Positions 34,911 to 41,336 of a stretch of 54,833 nucleotides of DNA are shown piece by piece; within the stretch, counting starts at the first letter, position 1; each line of letters begins with the position of its first letter. The notes below the pieces were generated by a model. It ran no database searches. It saw only the letters and a list, made by a program, of their open reading frames with translations, and was not told where the DNA came from. The position numbers were made by a program, and so were the translations under genes. The DNA lies in NCBI GenBank assembly GCA_000432735.1, contig FR887839.1:50579-105411 (forward strand). The letters run 5' to 3'. This stretch comes from Bacteroides sp. CAG:443 (lineage in GTDB: Bacteria; Bacteroidota; Bacteroidia; Bacteroidales; Bacteroidaceae).

Positions 34911-34946
34911 GTTTGTGAAAGCAATGCGATATTTGCTTTCACAAAC
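34911..34946 (+). promoter_or_regulatory. Hairpin between thrS and infC
   Basis: GTTTGTGAAAGCA (34911-34923) pairs perfectly with TGCTTTCACAAAC (34934-34946), loop of 10. No T run follows, so it is more likely an RNA-processing, stabilising or attenuation element than a simple terminator. Confidence 0.65.
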
Positions 34947-35006
34947 AGATAAATTTAATGATAATTTATAATTTAAAAGCAAACAAAAGGAAGAAAAGAA
35001 TTTTTA

Positions 35007-35585
35007 ATGAAAAATGACACTTTAAAAGGGCAGCATCGAATCAATGAACAGATTCGCGCCAAAGAAGTACGTATTGTGGGAGATGATATCGAATCGGCCG
35101 TATATCCGATAGCACAAGCTTTAAAACTAGCAGAAGAACACGAAGCTGATTTAGTAGAAATTTCACCCAACGCTGTTCCTCCAGTTTGTAGAATTATAGA
35201 TTATTCTAAATTCCTTTATCAGTTAAAGAAACGCGCAAAGGAACAAAAGGCAAAACAAGTTAAGGTTAATGTGAAGGAAATCCGTTTTGGACCTCAAACT
35301 GACGAACACGATTACAACTTTAAGTTGAAGCATGCTATCGGCTTTTTGCAAGATGGCGATAAGGTAAAGGCCTATGTGTTCTTTAAAGGACGTTCCATCT
35401 TGTTTAAAGAGCAAGGAGAAGTGTTACTTCTGCGTTTTGCTAATGACTTGGAGGACTATGCGAAGGTTGAACAAATGCCGTTGTTGGAAGGCAAGAGAAT
35501 GACAATCTCTTTATCTCCTAAAAAGGCTACTGCTCCTAAGAAAACTGCTAAGCCGGTTGCTCCAAAGGCTGAAGAAGCTGAATGA
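35007..35585 (+). CDS. infC: Translation initiation factor IF-3
   Basis: IF-3 binds the 30S subunit and checks start-codon pairing. The 192-aa protein has the N-terminal domain with RINEQIRAKEVRIVGDD, a lysine-rich linker helix (YQLKKRAKEQKAKQ), and the C-terminal domain with KEIRFGPQTDEHDYNFKLKHA. A 20-residue Ala/Lys/Pro-rich tail at the end is longer than in E. coli. The start is an ordinary ATG, not the AUU used for autoregulation in enterobacteria. It lies 106 bp after thrS. Confidence 0.98.
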   Translation: MKNDTLKGQHRINEQIRAKEVRIVGDDIESAVYPIAQALKLAEEHEADLVEISPNAVPPVCRIIDYSKFLYQLKKRAKEQKAKQVKVNVKEIRFGPQTDEHDYNFKLKHAIGFLQDGDKVKAYVFFKGRSILFKEQGEVLLLRFANDLEDYAKVEQMPLLEGKRMTISLSPKKATAPKKTAKPVAPKAEEAE

Positions 35586-35660
35586 AAACAGAAAAGAGCG
35601 TGTAACGCGCCGGTATAGTGCGTTGCCGCCATTGAGTAATAATAATTAAAATTTAATAAG

Positions 35661-35858
35661 ATGCCAAAGGTAAAAACTAACTCCGGTTCTAAAAAAAGAT
35701 TCGCTCTTACCGGAACAGGTAAAATCAAGAGAAAGCACGCTTTTCACAGTCACATCCTGACTAAGAAGACTAAAAAGCAGAAAAGAAACCTTGTACATGC
35801 AGGATTGGTACACAGTGCTAACCTGACTCAAGTTAAGGAACTTCTTTGCATGAAGTAA
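35661..35858 (+). CDS. rpmI: 50S ribosomal protein L35
   Basis: This 65-aa basic protein starts MPKVKTNSGSKKRF and contains TGKIKRKHAFHSHILTKKTKKQKRNL, as expected for L35. It lies 75 bp after infC and 110 bp before rplT. The short AT-rich leader before it has a weak AACGC/GCGTT hairpin, which could be related to the L20 autoregulation known in other bacteria, but this cannot be shown here. Confidence 0.97.
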   Translation: MPKVKTNSGSKKRFALTGTGKIKRKHAFHSHILTKKTKKQKRNLVHAGLVHSANLTQVKELLCMK

Positions 35859-35968
35859 TCTTGAAAAGAAAAAGCGTAAACGTATCATTTTAAATTATTA
35901 ACCGAATGCATTAGCTTCAAGTTCGATTGTAAAATATCGGCGCTATCATTCAAAAAAGAATTAAAACT

Positions 35969-36319
35969 ATGCCAAGATCAGTAAATCACGTTGCTTCTAG
36001 AGCAAAAAGAAAGAAAATTTTAGGTTTAACCAGAGGTTACTTTGGTGCAAGAAAGAATGTTTGGACCGTTGCTAAAAACACTTGGGAAAAAGGTCTGACT
36101 TATGCATACCGTGACCGTAAGAACAAAAAACGTAACTTCCGTGCATTGTGGATTCAGCGTATCAATGCTGCTGCACGTCTGGAAGGTATGTCTTACTCTA
36201 AGTTGATGGGTGCTTTGCACAAAGCAGGAATTGAAATCAACCGTAAGGTTTTGGCTGATTTAGCTGTAAACCATCCTGAAGCATTCAAAGCTGTTGTTGC
36301 TAAAGCAAAAGCTGCTTAA
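35969..36319 (+). CDS. rplT: 50S ribosomal protein L20
   Basis: This 116-aa basic protein has the L20 signatures MPRSVNHVASRAKRKKIL, LTRGYFGARKNVWTVAKN and WIQRINAAARLEGMSYSKLM. L20 binds 23S rRNA early in 50S assembly and in many bacteria represses its own operon. It is the last gene of the thrS-infC-rpmI-rplT cluster and is followed by a strong terminator and then by the 6S-like RNA gene. Confidence 0.98.
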   Translation: MPRSVNHVASRAKRKKILGLTRGYFGARKNVWTVAKNTWEKGLTYAYRDRKNKKRNFRALWIQRINAAARLEGMSYSKLMGALHKAGIEINRKVLADLAVNHPEAFKAVVAKAKAA

Positions 36320-36343
36320 TCACAGGTACGATTAACGAATAAG

Positions 36344-36377
36344 AACGGAGTGTCACGGAGAGTGATACTCCGTTTTT
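36344..36377 (+). terminator. Terminator of rplT
   Basis: AACGGAGTGTCAC (36344-36356) pairs with GTGATACTCCGTT, one G-U pair, loop GGAGA, ending in TTTTT. Confidence 0.93.
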
Positions 36378-36480
36378 GCTTTTATATGAACTTGTCAGCA
36401 GGAGCTTTTAAAATTATCTCTTTTCTTGAAGAAAAATAATTGACGCTATTGGTCTATATTAAAAATTAAGTGGTTTATAT

Positions 36481-36511
36481 TTTGTTTTTTCAGATTAAAG
36501 TATTATTTTTG
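36481..36511 (+). promoter_or_regulatory. Promoter of the 6S-like RNA
   Basis: TTTG (36481-36484), exactly 19 bp, TATTTTTG (36504-36511): full Bacteroidetes consensus. Transcription would begin near 36517-36520. Confidence 0.88.
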
Positions 36512-36518
36512 TAATACA

Positions 36519-36700
36519 AAAATGAAGCCGCACTTGCAGAATCGGGAAACTCATCAAATTATAAGAAATACCGAGAACAGCTTCATCTTCCAATGGCGGG
36601 CCACGCCTTCGGGTAGCATTTATGCCGGTGGATTACAAAGGGGGAGAGCACTCAAATCATGTTTATCGGAGTTTCGTCACGCCTCGGGTGCGGCTTTTCT
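36519..36700 (+). ncRNA. ssrS: 6S-like RNA (Bacteroidales-1 motif)
   Basis: A perfect promoter precedes about 180 nt with no credible protein. The ends pair: AAGCCGCAC at 36525-36533 with GTGCGGCTT at 36688-36696, giving a 9-bp closing stem, followed by a T-rich run. The interior looks like paired arms around a partly open centre. From established knowledge, Bacteroidales carry a structured RNA (Bacteroidales-1, later regarded as 6S RNA), typically located near the L20 gene, which matches this location 162 bp after rplT. 6S RNA binds RNA polymerase holoenzyme. The identity rests on position, size, closing stem and promoter, not on a covariance-model hit. Confidence 0.75.
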
Positions 36701-36712
36701 TTTTTTAGAATG

Positions 36713-36762
36713 AGCGAGAGTTTTATTTCTGCGGAATGTAAAACTTCGCTTTTATTTTTTTC
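36713..36762 (+). terminator. Terminator after the 6S-like RNA
   Basis: AGCG-AGAGTTTTA (36713-36725) pairs with TAAAACTTCGCT (ending 36750), one bulge, followed by TTTATTTTTTT. Confidence 0.85.
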
Positions 36763-36802
36763 TGACTCTTCATTTTATTAATCGCTTTAATATTTTGTTT
36801 TT

Positions 36803-37576
36803 ATGATATTTTATTTTTCTGGTACAGGTAATTCTCGTTGGGTGGCAGAACGTTTAGGTGAATTGTTGGGAGAGTCTGTTTATTCGATAGCAGATATGCT
36901 TGTTCGGGAGGATACTTTTACCGCAAGTGAGGACAGATTGGGCCTTGTCTTTCCCGTTTATTCCTGGGGTCCTCCTGCTGTTGTTCTTGAATTTATAGCA
37001 AACTTATATTCAGTATGTACTCCAAAATATATATATTTTGTTTGTACTTGTGGAGATGATACCGGAAAAACTCCTGAACTTATCTGCCGTGCTTTTGCTA
37101 AGAAAGGATGGCAGTGTAATGCTGGCTTTTCTATTATAATGCCAAATACTTACGTTTCTTTACCTGGTTTTGATGTTGATCCGTTGCAAGTGACACAGAA
37201 GAAACTGAAGGAATCGGAAAACAGAGTGAAAGAGATTGTTGAGAAACTGAGTAGGAGGGAGCAGATAATGGATTGTCATGAGGGAGCGCTTCCTTGGATG
37301 AAAACATATATTGTACGTCCGCTTTTTACCCATTTTTTAATGTCTGCCAAGCTATTTCGGGTGTCGGATGCATGTATTTCATGTGGAAAATGTGAGAAGG
37401 TATGTCCATTGCATAATGTTTGTCTGGTAGATGGAAAGCCTGAATGGGGGAATCATTGTGCAATGTGCTTGGCGTGTTATCATCATTGTCCGAAGCATGC
37501 CATTGATTATGCTGGCTTGACTCGGAAAAAAGGTCAATATGTATTTGAAACTGTGAAGAAAAAAGCACTCCTTTAA
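36803..37576 (+). CDS. EFR1-family flavodoxin/ferredoxin protein
   Basis: This 257-aa protein has an N-terminal flavodoxin-like domain (MIFYFSGTGNSRWVAERLGE, about 1-150) and a C-terminal ferredoxin part with two [4Fe-4S] motifs, CISCGKCEKVCP near 192 and CAMCLACYHHCP near 215. This is the layout of EFR1-family proteins, predicted to move electrons between flavin and iron-sulfur carriers in anaerobes. Partners are unknown. It lies 40 bp after the terminator of the 6S-like RNA and has no consensus promoter. Its stop codon overlaps the stop of the convergent nuclease gene. Confidence 0.9.
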   Translation: MIFYFSGTGNSRWVAERLGELLGESVYSIADMLVREDTFTASEDRLGLVFPVYSWGPPAVVLEFIANLYSVCTPKYIYFVCTCGDDTGKTPELICRAFAKKGWQCNAGFSIIMPNTYVSLPGFDVDPLQVTQKKLKESENRVKEIVEKLSRREQIMDCHEGALPWMKTYIVRPLFTHFLMSAKLFRVSDACISCGKCEKVCPLHNVCLVDGKPEWGNHCAMCLACYHHCPKHAIDYAGLTRKKGQYVFETVKKKALL

Positions 37577-37585
37577 GGGAGTGCT
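37564..37585 (-). terminator. Terminator hairpin containing both stop codons
   Basis: AGCACTCC (37564-37571) pairs with GGAGTGCT (37578-37585); the six-base loop holds the overlapping stop codons of the EFR1 gene and the NUC1 nuclease. On the minus strand it is followed by TTTTTTCTTC, so it terminates the nuclease transcript from within the EFR1 coding end. Confidence 0.88.
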
Positions 37586-38466
37586 GGAATAATAGCTTCT
37601 ATTCGATTTTCTACATCGTCAGGGAGGCGGGAAAAGAAATCCAATCCAGTAATTGTTTCTACAGAATCTACTGGAACCATATATTTTTCTAATTTGTTAT
37701 GACCTGCTTTGTTGTTAAACAGGAACCCCATGGCTATGGGATTTTTACGGTTGTAAATCAATACCACTTTAAAAAAACGGTCTGGAACAGCGACTTTATG
37801 CTGACCGATACGTTTAGGGGTAGATTGATCGTATATAGGTCCGCAGGCAATATAAATCCTTCCATATTTTTTTGCCCAATTACGGCACATTTCTTCTAGA
37901 TCTCCCCAGTCATCACGATTCAGTTTCTGGTTTTGAGGGCAGATATTACTCATGTAAAATGATTCCTGCATTGCTTGTTCACTCCATTTCATGTCAGCAG
38001 CTGGAGCCATGTGTCCTCTGTCATACCCCGAATGTGTATAGTCGGAATGCTCTACCCGGGGCTCTGGCAAGTCAGGGTCGGGAAGGAACTTCGTTTTGCG
38101 TTCCTCATTGCCTTCTGTTTCCTGACGTGTTAATTCCCAGGCAACCCAGTTGGGCGTTTTATAGAAATTATTGTATGAAATAGTAAAAGCTGTTCGGACC
38201 AACCTGATTTCATCGCGTTTTTGGACTGAAACAGGAATCTCCAATTTCGATGCAGTTACACTTCCCCTGTTTTCAGTTCTTTCTTCTGACGCTTTTCCGA
38301 TAAATTTTCCGGCATTATCAACAGTTTGTTCCACCTGTTGTTTTACTGTTTCAGGTAGAGCTGCTTTATTATCATTCTGATAGAGATAAAGAGCACCGGC
38401 TATGATAATAACCAGAAGAATAAAGCCTTTGAGTGAACCTGTAGAACTCCTTTTTGTCTTACTCAT
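37573..38466 (-). CDS. DNA/RNA non-specific endonuclease (NUC1/EndoG type), membrane-anchored
   Basis: This 297-aa protein has a cytoplasmic stub, one transmembrane helix (about 13-29) and a beta-beta-alpha-Me nuclease domain. The catalytic motif is YDRGHMAPAADMKW near 150 with its general-base His, and the metal-binding Asn lies in MSNICPQNQKLNRDDWGDLE. Such nucleases degrade DNA and RNA, often outside the cytoplasm for nutrition or defence. It lies 10 bp downstream of the AlaX-like gene on the same strand. Its stop codon lies in the loop of a shared terminator. Confidence 0.93.
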   Translation of the reverse strand: MSKTKRSSTGSLKGFILLVIIIAGALYLYQNDNKAALPETVKQQVEQTVDNAGKFIGKASEERTENRGSVTASKLEIPVSVQKRDEIRLVRTAFTISYNNFYKTPNWVAWELTRQETEGNEERKTKFLPDPDLPEPRVEHSDYTHSGYDRGHMAPAADMKWSEQAMQESFYMSNICPQNQKLNRDDWGDLEEMCRNWAKKYGRIYIACGPIYDQSTPKRIGQHKVAVPDRFFKVVLIYNRKNPIAMGFLFNNKAGHNKLEKYMVPVDSVETITGLDFFSRLPDDVENRIEAIIPALP

Positions 38467-38476
38467 ATTTCATCGA

Positions 38477-38935
38477 TTATATCAATTTGAAACGCATACG
38501 GAAAATTCCGTCTTTATAGTCGGAACTGATGATACGGAAAGTACCTATTTCTGAAGTATTGGCTACATGCAGACCGATGCACAAACATTCATCGTAGTCG
38601 CCGACCCGTACAATTCGGACGGTGTCCGAGGCTCCGTCGGGTAATCGTTTTAAATCGAAGCGTCCGACGGCTTCTTCTTGTGTGATAAATTCGGTGGTGA
38701 CTGGCAAATGTTGTGCGATAACTTCGTTTACCGTCTGTTCAATGCGTGCAATATCGTCGGGTGAGGGGGCCTGTGGCAAGGCAAAATCAAGTTTACTTTT
38801 CTTTCGTTCGATGTGGGCTGAAACGGCACGGCCACATCCGAAAAGATTTACCATGGTACGGTTTACGATATGTTCGCAGGTATGCATGGGTGGGTATTCC
38901 TGCTTGTTGTGTTCATTCAGTTGAATTTGTTCCAT
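38477..38935 (-). CDS. AlaX-like trans-editing protein
   Basis: This 152-aa protein resembles the editing domain of alanyl- and threonyl-tRNA synthetases. It shows HTCEH (H18-x3-H22) and later CIGLH (CxxxH), the four usual zinc ligands, and contains RVGDYDECLCIGLHVANTSEIG. Stand-alone AlaX proteins hydrolyse mischarged Ser- or Gly-tRNA-Ala. It is short, so probably a minimal editing domain. It is first in a two-gene operon with the NUC1 nuclease. Confidence 0.85.
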   Translation of the reverse strand: MEQIQLNEHNKQEYPPMHTCEHIVNRTMVNLFGCGRAVSAHIERKKSKLDFALPQAPSPDDIARIEQTVNEVIAQHLPVTTEFITQEEAVGRFDLKRLPDGASDTVRIVRVGDYDECLCIGLHVANTSEIGTFRIISSDYKDGIFRMRFKLI

Positions 38936-39030
38936 AATCGATTTATAATTTTTATCTTGTAATATAGTTATATAGATTTTTGTTCAGAATTTATTCTACT
39001 ACCAAAAAGACAATAGCAAAATACAGGGTG

Positions 39031-39038
39031 CAAATATA
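39031..39038 (-). promoter_or_regulatory. Candidate -7 box for the AlaX/NUC1 operon
   Basis: TATATTTG on the minus strand, 95 bp upstream of the AlaX start, so the leader would be about 85 nt. No clear -33. Confidence 0.4.
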
Positions 39039-39091
39039 TGCGATTTTGTGGAAAATAGCTACAGGAATAGTCGGTCTTTGAGTAAGGGCAT

Positions 39092-39154
39092 AAAAAAAGG
39101 AGTACCGCTGTACTCCAACCTTTTGTTAACCTTAAATCTAATACTATGAAAAAC
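39092..39154 (-). ncRNA. Candidate small RNA (~63 nt) on the minus strand
   Basis: A full-consensus promoter (39161-39191) drives leftward into a short sequence ending in a perfect hairpin, GGAGTAC with GTACTCC (39099-39116), followed by seven T residues on the minus strand. The predicted RNA is about 63 nt and contains only a four-codon frame (MCFS) right at its 5' end. It matches the form of Bacteroides intergenic small RNAs; the exact sequence feels familiar as a multi-copy element (possibly the FopS paralogous sRNA family), but I cannot confirm that. It lies in the 370-bp space between AlaX and the HpaII homologue. Confidence 0.7.
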
Positions 39155-39160
39155 ACATTG

Positions 39161-39191
39161 CAAAGGTAGGAACTTTTTATTATACTACAAA
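39161..39191 (-). promoter_or_regulatory. Promoter of the candidate small RNA
   Basis: On the minus strand: TTTG (39188-39191), 19 bp, TACCTTTG (39161-39168). Full consensus. Confidence 0.88.
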
Positions 39192-39274
39192 TAAAAGAAA
39201 CTTATTTTTCTGCTGTATAACATTGTTTAGTATTTGCATGTTCTGAAAGGCTTTTTATTAACATCTGTTTTAAC

Positions 39275-39282
39275 TATCTTTG
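39275..39282 (+). promoter_or_regulatory. Candidate -7 box for the HpaII-family gene
   Basis: TATCTTTG, 23 bp upstream of the start at 39306. The -33 position reads TTTT at 19-bp spacing. Confidence 0.55.
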
Positions 39283-39305
39283 CGCTCATTAAAATAAATA
39301 ATGAT

Positions 39306-40391
39306 ATGGCCTTTGAAGCAACGAAAAGAGAATGGGGCGAACTTTATGCATTTTTTCGCCTATTAGCAGACGGTTATGTATATGCTGGAACTCCAGATGT
39401 AAAGAGAAACGAACAGCAACGTATTCCTGTAGCAATGGTACAGCGTGAAGAACACGACGGAACACGCCAGTATATCGTCGAGAAAGACAATATCCACATA
39501 AAAGGAGAGAAAATGGATAAGTTGGTACCGCGCGAAGATTTCGAAACTGTGGCTGAGTTGATATTACAGGCCATTCGTAGCAGTAAGCAGGATGATGTTA
39601 CTTCTCCCGATGGTGTAGAAGAATTTCTGGATGAAGTAGCTATTTATGATCTGGAAGCTAAGACAGATGACCGTACAGACTTCAGTGTTGCTTTCTATGA
39701 TGTTGTAGCACCTCTTACCGGCTTTTGTGTTCGTTCTCGGCTGGGGATGATGTTTCCGTTGCTTGACGGAGGACGTACCGCCAATTTCAAGTTCGAGCAG
39801 ACCGGCGTAAAGTTTGCTGTACCGACAATCAATAAAATCAATGCCGAAGGCGAGGAAGATGATGTGATATCTCGTATGTTGATGATTGAACGTCTGGGAG
39901 GAGTATTGAAGTACAGCGATGTAGCCGATAAGATATTCCGCAGTAATCTTGCCATGATAGACTTACACATGGGGCGCCTTCTTGCGGAGATGACCCGTCT
40001 GATGTGGCTGGATGGCATTACGAAGGTATCCGAACTGACAGAAGAAGTGAAGCGCCTGAATCCGCTTAAGATTAAGGATGAATTGATAAACAAGCATGGC
40101 TTCTACGAATATAAAATAAAGGAGTTCTTGTTGGCATTGGCTACAGGAATGCGTCCGGCGAAGCTATATAATGGTACCGAATCGGCTATCTGTGGCTTTT
40201 TGTTTGTGACAGGCGAAGGCGAAGTTTTGTGTTATCAGCGTGCCTATCGCCAGACGTTTGCCGATTTCCTGTTCTATAATTCACGATTGGAGAAAGGCTC
40301 TACCGAAAAAGATAAGTATGGCTATCTGGAGCGTGAAAATGGCGTTTACTATTTTAAGCTGAACCTGAAAATAGGTTTGCTGAAGCGTTGA
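39306..40391 (+). CDS. HpaII-family restriction endonuclease homologue, solitary
   Basis: This 361-aa protein resembles HpaII-type enzymes (about 358 aa), which cut CCGG. It starts EATKREWGELYAFFRLLADG and has the core VAFYDVVAPLTGFCVRSRLG followed by LLDGGRTANFKFEQTG. In the family this core carries the catalytic acid (Asp132 here) and, in typical members, a Lys in an (F)S(I)KS-like motif; here the aligned residue is Arg143. I chose ATG 39306 because the upstream extension crosses the -7 box. No methyltransferase gene lies within the window, so it may be inactive, tamed by a distant methylase, or repurposed. Base composition is ordinary. Confidence 0.75.
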   Translation: MAFEATKREWGELYAFFRLLADGYVYAGTPDVKRNEQQRIPVAMVQREEHDGTRQYIVEKDNIHIKGEKMDKLVPREDFETVAELILQAIRSSKQDDVTSPDGVEEFLDEVAIYDLEAKTDDRTDFSVAFYDVVAPLTGFCVRSRLGMMFPLLDGGRTANFKFEQTGVKFAVPTINKINAEGEEDDVISRMLMIERLGGVLKYSDVADKIFRSNLAMIDLHMGRLLAEMTRLMWLDGITKVSELTEEVKRLNPLKIKDELINKHGFYEYKIKEFLLALATGMRPAKLYNGTESAICGFLFVTGEGEVLCYQRAYRQTFADFLFYNSRLEKGSTEKDKYGYLERENGVYYFKLNLKIGLLKR

Positions 40392-40437
40392 GTAAACGGT
40401 TTTTCTCGCTTTATCATTCGGACAGATTAGTTGAGTG

Positions 40438-40464
40438 AAATGAATGAGTAATCCACATTCATTT
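40438..40464 (+). terminator. Hairpin after the HpaII-family gene
   Basis: AAATGAATG (40438-40446) pairs perfectly with CATTCATTT (40456-40464), loop of 9. It is probably the 3' end of the endonuclease transcript, although the T run is short. Confidence 0.6.
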
Positions 40465-40484
40465 CGTTTACCAGCCGAGGGGAT

Positions 40485-40515
40485 AGACCTGTTTAGAGGA
40501 TAAATTATCAGGTCT
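40485..40515. repeat. Inverted repeat AGACCTG/CAGGTCT
   Basis: AGACCTG at 40485-40491 pairs with CAGGTCT at 40509-40515 across a 17-nt spacer. It has no T run. Confidence 0.6.
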
Positions 40516-40562
40516 TCCCAGTAGTATGATCTGTCGGATAATATGATTCAAGTGAATGTCTT

Positions 40563-40606
40563 GTTCTTTCTACTCATAGTGAACATATCGTATGAGTAGA
40601 AAGAAC
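40563..40606. repeat. Perfect 16-bp inverted repeat upstream of the ECF sigma gene
   Basis: GTTCTTTCTACTCATA (40563-40578) is the exact complement of TATGAGTAGAAAGAAC (40591-40606), loop of 12, with no T run on either side. It lies 158 bp before the sigma factor gene. Confidence 0.85.
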
Positions 40607-40763
40607 CTCTGAATACATCTTACAAAGAATATAGCCTGTCGTTAAACCTTTACAGATACGTTTTTGTAGTTATTCATCTTTGTAACTGAGATGGAAACTG
40701 CGATTTTATTATAGAAAACCTTGTACGCCTGAAACCATTTTATGCTTTTATCACTCCTGTTTC

Positions 40764-41282
40764 ATGCCAATATTTCACTTTCAACATAAGAAAAACAGAC
40801 TATCGAAAGAACGTTTTGAGGCAGTTTATAAAACGTATTACACTCGTTTATATTATTATTGCTTCCAGTTTGTGGTAGACGAGGAGACTTCGAAAGACAT
40901 TGTAAACGACGTATTCGAAAAAATCTGGTCGCAGTGCAATGAGTTGAATCCAGAAACACTGTCTTCCTATCTTTATACACTCGTCCGTAACCGATGTCTT
41001 GACTATTTGCGTCACCGGAAGGTAGAGCAACAGTACGTAGAACTCTATCATATGATTGCAGAGGAAGTGGATGATTCAGACCTCTATGAAGAACGGATGA
41101 CGCGGATTGAAAGAATTATTGCAGAACTGGGAGAACCTACTAAAGGTATTTTTATCCGATGTTATTTTCAAAATAAGAAATACGACGAAGTGGCTCAGGA
41201 GTATCATATCAGCAGTAGTGGAGTAAAGAAGCATATCATGAAAGTCCTGCGTTTAATACGACAGGAATTCGACTTAAAGTAA
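40764..41282 (+). CDS. ECF-type RNA polymerase sigma factor
   Basis: This 172-aa sigma-70 family protein has region 2 (YKTYYTRLYYYCFQFVVDEETSKDIVNDVFEKIW, about 20-70) and region 4 with a helix-turn-helix (YDEVAQEYHISSSGVKKHIMKVLRLI, about 140-168). It is the group common in Bacteroides as partner of FecR anti-sigma factors. The FecR gene is 54 bp downstream and a TonB-dependent receptor follows, giving a classical trans-envelope signalling cassette. Confidence 0.94.
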   Translation: MPIFHFQHKKNRLSKERFEAVYKTYYTRLYYYCFQFVVDEETSKDIVNDVFEKIWSQCNELNPETLSSYLYTLVRNRCLDYLRHRKVEQQYVELYHMIAEEVDDSDLYEERMTRIERIIAELGEPTKGIFIRCYFQNKKYDEVAQEYHISSSGVKKHIMKVLRLIRQEFDLK

Positions 41283-41336
41283 CTCAGGTTAGTACCCAGA
41301 CTGTAAGACAAAACGTATAATAATAAAGTTCGTATC

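Larger units (their letters stand above)
40392..40763. other. 372-bp intergenic region with three hairpins
   Basis: Between the HpaII homologue and the ECF sigma gene lie three clear inverted repeats (40438-40464, 40485-40515, 40563-40606). No coding frame, consensus promoter or RNA gene is recognisable; CATCTTTG at 40675-40682 is the closest thing to a -7 box for the sigma gene. Confidence 0.6.

Noticed and set aside
36522..36713. 63-codon open frame after rplT
   Set aside because: It coincides exactly with the 6S-like RNA, starts about 5 nt from the predicted transcription start and has no protein-like features.
37573..40391. NUC1 nuclease plus HpaII homologue as a linked defence island
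   Set aside because: They are on opposite strands with an AlaX gene and an sRNA between them, and base composition is ordinary; no further defence genes are present.
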